This document shows positions 6,558-10,790 of a DNA stretch of 17,052 nucleotides, one piece after another (positions within the stretch are counted from its first letter, which is position 1; every line of letters starts with the position of its first letter). A program made the position numbers and the translations under genes. The notes under the pieces were generated by a model. The model saw only the letters and a list, made by a program, of their open reading frames with translations. It was not told the origin of the DNA and did no database searches. Origin of the DNA: Thermoplasmata archaeon (GTDB taxonomy: Archaea; Thermoplasmatota; Thermoplasmata; GCA-020350865); NCBI GenBank assembly GCA_020351895.1, contig CP070672.1:3339228-3356279 (forward strand), given 5' to 3'.

Positions 6558-6755
6558 ATGAACATTGATGAGATTTTTGAGGAGATTCTTCCTTATCTTT
6601 CCGATCCTAATGGAATCAAGGAATTCCTTAAGGCCCATGAGGAGAGCAGCATTGATGGGGTGATAGAGGACATAAACAAGTTGTTACCCGAGGCGGATGT
6701 ACCTTTTAAAACCGATTTACGAATTCTTTTAAATGCACTTTTGAAACGATCATGA
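6558..6755 (+). CDS. Small 65-residue acidic helical protein of unknown function
   Basis: The product starts MNIDEIFEEILPYLSDPNGI and ends LLNALLKRS. It appears entirely alpha-helical, with two or three amphipathic helices and no membrane segment. It lies 22 bases downstream of the aminopeptidase gene on the same strand, and AAAAGGT precedes the ATG at a longish spacing. Co-transcription is likely. I recognise no family, and a role as an aminopeptidase partner would be speculation. The distal direct repeat of micro-element 2 begins only five bases after its stop. Confidence 0.6.
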   Translation: MNIDEIFEEILPYLSDPNGIKEFLKAHEESSIDGVIEDINKLLPEADVPFKTDLRILLNALLKRS

Positions 6756-6780
6756 TTTTATAAATAAGATAATAGCGGGG

Positions 6781-6829
6781 GATTGCGAAGCTTAAGAAAT
6801 AATTGATGTCCAATCATAACTTCGCAATC
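6781..6829. other. Hairpin of micro-element 2 (variable 10-bp stem, conserved 29-base loop)
   Basis: GATTGCGAAG at 6781-6790 pairs perfectly with CTTCGCAATC at 6820-6829. The 29-base loop starts CTTAAGAAATAATTGATGTC and is identical at 24 of 29 positions to the loop at 4041-4069. The stem sequence is unlike that of the other copy, yet both are fully paired, so structure is conserved where sequence is not. As in the first copy, the hairpin abuts the tRNA 3'-end remnant. Confidence 0.7.
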
Positions 6830-6872
6830 GGATGAAAGGAGATCACAAACATTCTAATATTACCTTTCATCC
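6830..6872. repeat. Second hairpin in micro-element 2
   Basis: GGATGAAAGG at 6830-6839 is perfectly complementary to CCTTTCATCC at 6863-6872, with a 23-base loop. It starts directly after the first hairpin. Micro-element 1 has no equivalent, which accounts for part of the length difference between the two elements. Confidence 0.6.
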
Positions 6873-6884
6873 CATCCAAGCTGA

Positions 6885-6900
6885 AAAAAGTTTTTTTTTT
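6885..6900. terminator. A6-G-T10 tract, likely bidirectional terminator
   Basis: AAAAAAG followed by ten T residues lies downstream of the aminopeptidase unit on the plus strand. Read on the minus strand it gives six T residues beyond the tRNA trailer. Archaeal RNA polymerase terminates at T-runs, so this could end transcripts arriving from both sides. Confidence 0.5.
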
Positions 6901-6951
6901 ATAAATTAAATAATAATACAAGAAAAATAACTACAAGTGATAAATAAGTAA

Positions 6952-7074
6952 TAGCGGGGGATAGATTTGAACTATCGATCTACGGGTTATGAGCCCGTCG
7001 GGATATCAGGCCGAAGGCATGATACAAAGAGGTATCGCATAAGCCTCGCGGTTTCCTGGCTACCCCACCCCGCT
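6952..7074 (-). tRNA. Initiator tRNA-Met (CAT) with 48-base D-loop intron
   Basis: The acceptor stem AGCGGGG/CCCCGCT with an A1-U72 pair, and an anticodon stem ACGGG/CCCGT with three consecutive G-C pairs next to the loop CTCATAA, are the marks of an archaeal initiator tRNA. The anticodon CAT lies at 6989-6991. The T-arm is GATAG-TTCAAAT-CTATC, the discriminator is A, and CCA is not encoded. The gene is 123 bases; removing a 48-base D-loop intron gives a normal 75-base tRNA with D-arm GGGTAGCCAGGAAATCCC. The 5' end is only six bases from the stop codon of the upstream winged-helix gene, with no TATA box between, so the tRNA may be processed from that transcript. Confidence 0.93.
7005..7052 (-). 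other. Non-canonical intron in the D-loop of initiator tRNA
   Basis: Central helix CAGG/CCTG is flanked by bulges AAA (5') and ATA (3'), with an inner helix CCG/CGG continuing through GAGGC/GCCTT and an apical stem GATAC/GTATC. Cutting after the second base of each bulge removes exactly 48 bases and restores a consensus initiator D-arm. The outer helix next to the bulges is weak; the D-stem lies a few bases away. This implies a splicing endonuclease with relaxed substrate range. Confidence 0.85.
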
Positions 7075-7080
7075 ATAAGA

Positions 7081-7299
7081 TCACTCTGCCGCGATTCTCA
7101 GGCCACCGTCCTTGTAGTATATCCATACCTTGTCTTTTAGGTGTTTTGTGAGATTGGCTAATGATTCGTAGACTGCGCTCTCTTCAACACCAAGGGATTT
7201 TGCAGCGTCAGCTGTGGACCACTTGTTGGTTTCGAAGTTATTGAGCTTTATGTATTCATAAAGCCTTTTGTCAAGGTCACTCAAATCTTCCTGTGCCAT
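7081..7299 (-). CDS. Small winged-helix DNA-binding protein
   Basis: The 72-residue product is essentially one winged-helix fold. A first helix (DLDKRLYEYIKLN) is followed by STADAAKSLGVEESAVYESLANL, which reads as helix-turn-recognition helix, and then VWIYYKDGGLRIAAE as the wing. It probably acts as a dimeric transcription regulator or a component of a larger complex; targets are unknown. The ATG has no ribosome-binding site. A TATA box at 7331-7340 would start transcription about 10 bases upstream, so translation is probably near-leaderless. The gene ends six bases before the initiator tRNA, suggesting a joint transcript. Confidence 0.75.
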   Translation of the reverse strand: MAQEDLSDLDKRLYEYIKLNNFETNKWSTADAAKSLGVEESAVYESLANLTKHLKDKVWIYYKDGGLRIAAE

Positions 7300-7330
7300 T
7301 TAACCGCAACATTGTGTAATTGTACCATCA

Positions 7331-7340
7331 ATTATAAACC
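7331..7340 (-). promoter_or_regulatory. TATA box for the small winged-helix gene
   Basis: GGTTTATAAT on the minus strand, centred about 36 bases before the ATG, matches the archaeal TATA consensus and predicts a leader of about 10 bases. An upstream AGGAAAGG may contribute as BRE. It may also drive the initiator tRNA downstream. The rest of the divergent region up to 7433 shows no gene. Confidence 0.5.
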
Positions 7341-7433
7341 TTTCCTACACACGTAGGTTATGATTTTTATATTTGCCATTCGATAATATTTTTTATGGTA
7401 TTCTGGTGTCTTTAAGGTAATTACCAGGGACAG

Positions 7434-7441
7434 TATAAATA
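7434..7441 (+). promoter_or_regulatory. TATA box for the small-ORF pair
   Basis: TATAAATA fits the archaeal consensus well. It predicts transcription start near 7460, about 30 bases before the first small ORF, leaving room for the GAGGTGA ribosome-binding site. Confidence 0.5.
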
Positions 7442-7493
7442 CACCAACTTGGGATAGTATACTTTAGAAAATAGGATTGAGGTGAAGATAAAT

Positions 7494-7589
7494 ATGAACA
7501 AAAGACATAAAAATCATCTGAGAAAGGCCATCTTGCACGGGGCACTGCAATTTGGTGATTTAGAAGTCGAGCATGAGTCACCGGAATAA
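7494..7589 (+). CDS. Putative 31-residue small protein
   Basis: The frame reads MNKRHKNHLRKAILHGALQF followed by GDLEVEHESPE. A strong GAGGTGA ribosome-binding site lies eight bases before the ATG, and a TATA box sits at the right distance upstream. The N-terminal half is strongly basic and helical; the C-terminal tail is acidic. No family is recognised. Without comparative data this may also be a leader peptide of the next small ORF, which starts 28 bases after its stop. Confidence 0.5.
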   Translation: MNKRHKNHLRKAILHGALQFGDLEVEHESPE

Positions 7590-7617
7590 TAAAAAATTTC
7601 AAGGAGGTTTGGAAGGG

Positions 7618-7755
7618 ATGGAAAAAAACGATTCGACTTGGTTCCTGGTGTTAAACGACAGTTCCCTGCTTTCGAAAACAAAGGGAGCATACAGATTGAA
7701 GACAATCATGAAACTTAAAGAGGTAAATACTCTTTCAAATTTCAGTAAAAGTTAG
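7618..7755 (+). CDS. Putative 45-residue small protein
   Basis: The frame starts MEKNDSTWFLVLNDSSLLSK and ends VNTLSNFSKS. AAGGAGGT, a near-perfect ribosome-binding site, sits nine bases before the ATG. This decides the start over an upstream in-frame ATG at 7573 that has none. A beta-rich N terminus is followed by a basic helix (YRLKTIMKLKEV). It is soluble and unrecognised, and follows the 31-residue ORF in a probable unit. sepF starts about 100 bases downstream with its own TATA-like sequence. Confidence 0.55.
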   Translation: MEKNDSTWFLVLNDSSLLSKTKGAYRLKTIMKLKEVNTLSNFSKS

Positions 7756-7859
7756 TTTCGTTCTCTCTAATTTAGGGCCAGAACCACAACAAGAACACCA
7801 AAAAAGCTTATATTCATATAATCAGTTACGGATACAAAGCGGAAGATGAGGTGTTGTAC

Positions 7860-8237
7860 GTGGTAAAAAGACCCTTTAAAAAATTCAAAAGTGAAGCGCC
7901 GCCAGGCGAGCCTGAAAAGTATATAGATCTTGGGGAGATGTCTTTTGAGGGGGAGGACATTGGTGCCTTTCCCGCGAAAATGAACATCAAGGTCGCAGAA
8001 TTACATAGATACGAGGATCTGGGCGACCTCACATCACAGGTTTATGGCGGAAACATCTTGCTTTTAGATTTTACTCCTATAGCCAAGGATACCCTAACCT
8101 TAAGACGGATAACCAATGAACTGAGAGCAGTCTCAAGAGATGTGAAAGGAGATTTAGCGGGAGTGGGTAAGAATCTTTTAATACTCACGCCAGAAGGAGT
8201 GAGAATCGATAGGACGAAGATAAAAGGATCGTTTTAA
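7860..8237 (+). CDS. sepF: SepF cell-division protein (FtsZ membrane anchor)
   Basis: The 125-residue product matches archaeal SepF, which dimerises, binds the C-terminal tail of FtsZ and tethers the division ring to the membrane. A short basic/hydrophobic N terminus (MVKRPFKKFK) and a Pro-Glu-rich linker containing EKYIDLGE lead to the core domain, about residues 42-120. That core has the signature DLTSQVYGGNILLLDFTPIA, a helix RRITNELRAVSRDV, the glycine-bearing GDLAGVGKNLLILTPEGV, and a terminal IDRTKI. A GTG start at 7860 was chosen because GAGGTG sits six bases upstream. The GTG at 7851 would add three residues but overlaps that site. TTATATT near 7808 is a possible promoter. FtsZ is not in the window. 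Confidence 0.9.
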   Translation: MVKRPFKKFKSEAPPGEPEKYIDLGEMSFEGEDIGAFPAKMNIKVAELHRYEDLGDLTSQVYGGNILLLDFTPIAKDTLTLRRITNELRAVSRDVKGDLAGVGKNLLILTPEGVRIDRTKIKGSF

Positions 8238-8300
8238 AAACCATCTGTGCTCGAGAGTTAGGTTTCTATTTTCAGCAGTCCTTTTGTTCTTTCGTTTCCC

Positions 8301-8336
8301 TTTGAAAATTTGAATTAACAGATGTTAGTTTTCAAA
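8301..8336. terminator. Inverted repeat at the convergent sepF / PUA junction
   Basis: TTTGAAAA at 8301-8308 is complementary to TTTTCAAA at 8329-8336 with a 20-base loop that spans the stop codon of the minus-strand PUA gene. The intervening plus-strand sequence 8270-8303 is T-rich (for example CCTTTTGTTCTTTCGTTTCCC), which suits termination of sepF. The pairing may be incidental in such AT-rich sequence. Confidence 0.35.
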
Positions 8337-8813
8337 ATTCCAGATATTATCGCCCACATGATGTAATGATTTTACTGCCTTGCCCTTGTCAGAAAGTAGC
8401 ATCTCTTTACCTGATATTAGAGCCTCTCCAATGGCAAGTGGCTGTTTATTCTTTTCATCTCTTATCCACACCAGATCCCCTTTTTTTATTCCTTCTTCTG
8501 CCTCGACTATTCCAGGTACCATCACATCTGCTCCATTGTAGACATATTTTACTGCACCCATATCCACAGTAACAAATCTTTTTTCGGGACGGTATTTCAA
8601 AAGACCTCTAACAGTCAAAAATGGAGCATTTTGTATTACCAATCCAAGAATCTCTCCATTCACAAGAATAACTTCAAAACCCTCCAACTCTGCCTTATCC
8701 ACGGTGTCATTTGTGGAGAAGCATTGTTTTGAAAAAATCTCCTTTAAATGCTCGGAAAAAGCCTTTATCTCCTTGTTTCTGAGTCGGTACCTCTTTCTTA
8801 GGCGAATGGGCAT
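8325..8813 (-). CDS. MCT-1/Tma20-like PUA-domain RNA-binding protein
   Basis: The 162-residue product has an N-terminal domain typical of archaeal MCT-1 homologues (MPIRLRKRYRLRNKEIKAFS onwards, about 1-78). A PUA domain follows (about 79-155, with VTVDMGAVKYVYNGADVMVPGI and GDLVWIRDE). Eukaryotic relatives act with eIF2D/DENR in ribosome recycling and re-initiation; the archaeal version is presumed to bind tRNA or the small ribosomal subunit. The ATG at 8813 was chosen: CAGGTG is correctly placed and the sequence matches the expected family start. An ATG at 8843 overlaps the stop of the upstream gene as ATGA and could give a 10-residue extension by translational coupling. It is probably co-transcribed with the RHH gene. 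Confidence 0.85.
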   Translation of the reverse strand: MPIRLRKRYRLRNKEIKAFSEHLKEIFSKQCFSTNDTVDKAELEGFEVILVNGEILGLVIQNAPFLTVRGLLKYRPEKRFVTVDMGAVKYVYNGADVMVPGIVEAEEGIKKGDLVWIRDEKNKQPLAIGEALISGKEMLLSDKGKAVKSLHHVGDNIWNFEN

Positions 8814-8839
8814 GACTTGCACCTGTAAATTCCAAAATA

Positions 8840-9763
8840 TCATTGTGTCTTATTCTTGAGTTTCTTCTTTCTGATTATGACCTTCTTCTTGGTTGCCTTT
8901 TTCTTCCTAAGAGCCCTCTTGATCTTCCTGCCCTTCGGTTTTTTTACCTCTTCCTCATCACTTTCAGGAATATGTTCCTCTTTTTGGTCTTCATCCCTCT
9001 CCATTATTTCCGATACGCTTTCTTCTATTCGTGGTTCATCCATCTCTTCATCGATAACCTCGATATCATCCAAATCATCAACTTCTAAATTCTCCTGGGA
9101 ATCGATCTCATCTAACTCGAGGTCCTCAACTTCTGGTTGGTTTATATCCTCATCAATGACCTCAATATCAGGTAATTCCTCCACCACCAAACCATCCTCT
9201 ATATCCACCTCTTCCGCCTTTGAATCCTCTGATGCGGTATCTAAATCCAACATGTCATCAGTCATTTCGTCTTCATAGCTGTCCTCATGTGCGATACTGA
9301 TACCGATATCGTCCTCCTCTTCCTCCTCCCCTTCCATATCTTCATAATAGTCTTCATCTGGTTCATCTTCAGGTAACTCTCTTTCCTCCTCATAGGCCTC
9401 TTTTGACCCTTCCAAATCGATCTTTTCATAGGAATCGGCCTCTTCTTCCTCTTCAAATTTCTCTTCCCTTCTACCTTCCCTACCCATGTATTCTATGAGG
9501 ATGTCCCTCAGCATGGATTCCACGCTTTCTCCCCTTTTTCTGCTCAATTCCTCAAACTCCTCTGCCATTTCCCTTGGCACCCTCACTCTCAGGACCGTGC
9601 TTTTGTTCATCTCTGATATCAAGGTTTTTAGGGCTACCGCAAGATCGGAAACATTATAATCGTCCGAGGAAACCTTCATCTTAATAGCGTATCTGATCTC
9701 ATCTTCAGTTAGCCATTTTCCATTAACCCGTATTTTCCCCTCCTCGAGGTCGATGTTCTCCAT
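8840..9763 (-). CDS. RHH-type protein with long acidic region and lysine-rich tail
   Basis: The 307-residue product is modular. An N-terminal segment (1-50, with GKIRVNGKWLTEDEIRYAIK) precedes a ribbon-helix-helix-like unit (about 55-93, TVLRVRVPREMAEEFEELSR then ESVESMLRDILIEYM). A very acidic, low-complexity stretch follows (about 102-272), and then a strongly basic tail (about 273-307, rich in KKK and RKKK). Two copies of a DIEVIDE-type 18-residue motif occur near 199-216 and 232-249. RHH proteins usually bind DNA as dimers; the acidic arm could mimic nucleic acid or mask the basic tail. I know no named family with this build. ATG 9763 with AAGGA four bases upstream was chosen; a TTG at 9781 is an alternative. 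It lies between the reductase and PUA genes on the same strand. Confidence 0.7.
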   Translation of the reverse strand: MENIDLEEGKIRVNGKWLTEDEIRYAIKMKVSSDDYNVSDLAVALKTLISEMNKSTVLRVRVPREMAEEFEELSRKRGESVESMLRDILIEYMGREGRREEKFEEEEEADSYEKIDLEGSKEAYEEERELPEDEPDEDYYEDMEGEEEEEDDIGISIAHEDSYEDEMTDDMLDLDTASEDSKAEEVDIEDGLVVEELPDIEVIDEDINQPEVEDLELDEIDSQENLEVDDLDDIEVIDEEMDEPRIEESVSEIMERDEDQKEEHIPESDEEEVKKPKGRKIKRALRKKKATKKKVIIRKKKLKNKTQ

Positions 9764-9900
9764 GATTTCCTTTGATACCAAAATCTAATCCCCCATATTC
9801 GTTTCAGGTCCAATTTTCTCCGACAAGACAGGCATTTCTGAATATACATCGGCCTTAGTTCTTAAGTACTTTTTGGTGTAGCTACCTTTTTCAAATCGCC

Positions 9901-10650
9901 TTATAGAAATGCCAAACCACCGTTCACTTGTATAACTTCTCCTGTAATATATGAGGATCTTTCAGAGCAGAGAAATATCACTGTATCCGCAATTTCGGAA
10001 GGTGCTCCCAGCCTTCCCAGAGGGATCTTCTCTAAATAGTAACCCTTCTCTTCCGCACTTGAGAATTTCGTCATATCGGTTTCTATATACCCGGGTGAGA
10101 CTGCATTCACCCTGATATTGTATGGGGCAAGTTCCATGGCCAGGGATTTCGTGGCCGAGACAACACCACCTTTTGAAGCTGCATAATGAACCTCATGATC
10201 TGTTCCGATATAAGCAATTACAGATGAAATGTTCACTATTCGCCCCCATTTTTTGGTCATCATGTTTTGGGCAAAGGTCTTTGCACAGTTGAAAACACCC
10301 GTTAGATTAACTCCTAAAACCGTATTCCAGTCTTCATTGCTAAGCTCCCAACTTTTCAGATGTTGATGAATTCCGGCATTGTTCACCAGAATGTTCACTT
10401 CACCCATTTCTTTGTGCACCCTATCCCTCATTCTTTCGACTTCCTTGGAATCCGAGACATCCGCCTCGATCATCATGGCCTCTCCGCCTTCATCCCGAAT
10501 TTGAGAGACAACCTCTTCAGCCTTCTCTTTGTTCTTTACATAATTCACCACGACCTTGGCCTTCTCCTTGGCCAAGGCAATGGCAACAGCCTTTCCTATT
10601 CCCCTTGAAGATCCTGTCACAAGAGCCACTTTATCTTCTATATCATTCAA
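9901..10650 (-). CDS. FabG-like short-chain dehydrogenase/reductase
   Basis: The 249-residue product is a classical SDR, most like 3-oxoacyl-(ACP/CoA) reductases. It shows the NAD(P) motif TGSSRGIG (12-19), NNAG (90-93), Asn115, the catalytic Ser143 in NISSV, and Tyr156-x-x-x-Lys160 in YAASK. The ending GEVIQVNGGLAFL is typical for the family. In an archaeon without bacterial fatty acid synthesis it may act on acyl-CoA substrates, for example acetoacetyl-CoA or beta-oxidation intermediates; specificity is not readable. The start is a TTG preceded at six bases by G6, the same arrangement as the aminopeptidase gene. A GTG at 10680 lies in the promoter-side inverted repeat and is less likely. 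The next gene downstream begins 137 bases away. Confidence 0.85.
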   Translation of the reverse strand: MNDIEDKVALVTGSSRGIGKAVAIALAKEKAKVVVNYVKNKEKAEEVVSQIRDEGGEAMMIEADVSDSKEVERMRDRVHKEMGEVNILVNNAGIHQHLKSWELSNEDWNTVLGVNLTGVFNCAKTFAQNMMTKKWGRIVNISSVIAYIGTDHEVHYAASKGGVVSATKSLAMELAPYNIRVNAVSPGYIETDMTKFSSAEEKGYYLEKIPLGRLGAPSEIADTVIFLCSERSSYITGEVIQVNGGLAFL

Positions 10651-10675
10651 ATGGGTCCCCCCGTAAACTTTTTGA

Positions 10676-10690
10676 TGCACAGGATGTGCA
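10676..10690. promoter_or_regulatory. TGCACA-GGA-TGTGCA inverted repeat upstream of the reductase gene
   Basis: A perfect 6-bp inverted repeat with a 3-base spacer lies 26-40 bases before the chosen TTG. A TATA-like GATATACAG (about 10690-10700, minus strand) adjoins it, so the repeat would sit between TATA box and start site, a usual operator position in archaea. The regulator is unknown. Confidence 0.4.
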
Positions 10691-10790
10691 CTGTATATCT
10701 AGTTTTTGGGGAAGGCTAAAGTGCTAAAAAATGCCCCTCAAATTAGCGAAATTATTAAGTGTTTAGTCCCTAATATATAATAGATAGCTC

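Larger units (their letters stand above)
6760..6962. repeat. Direct repeats of initiator tRNA 3' end and trailer bounding micro-element 2
   Basis: Bases 6760-6783 and 6940-6962 are direct repeats of 23-24 bases with a single one-base indel; the period is about 179 bases. The repeat contains the last 11 bases of the initiator tRNA (plus-strand TAGCGGGGGAT) and about 12 bases of its trailer. The copy at 6940-6962 is part of the intact tRNA; the copy at 6760-6783 is a remnant. The space between holds two hairpins and an A/T-rich tract, but no gene. The layout copies that around tRNA-Glu at 4003-4129. Confidence 0.75.

Noticed and set aside
4003..6962. CRISPR-like repeats
   Set aside because: There are only two units, each repeat matches its own tRNA, spacing is unequal, and no cas gene is present.
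8856..9278. 140-codon Ser-rich plus-strand frame
   Set aside because: The serine runs are simply the complement of the Asp/Glu codons of the acidic minus-strand protein.
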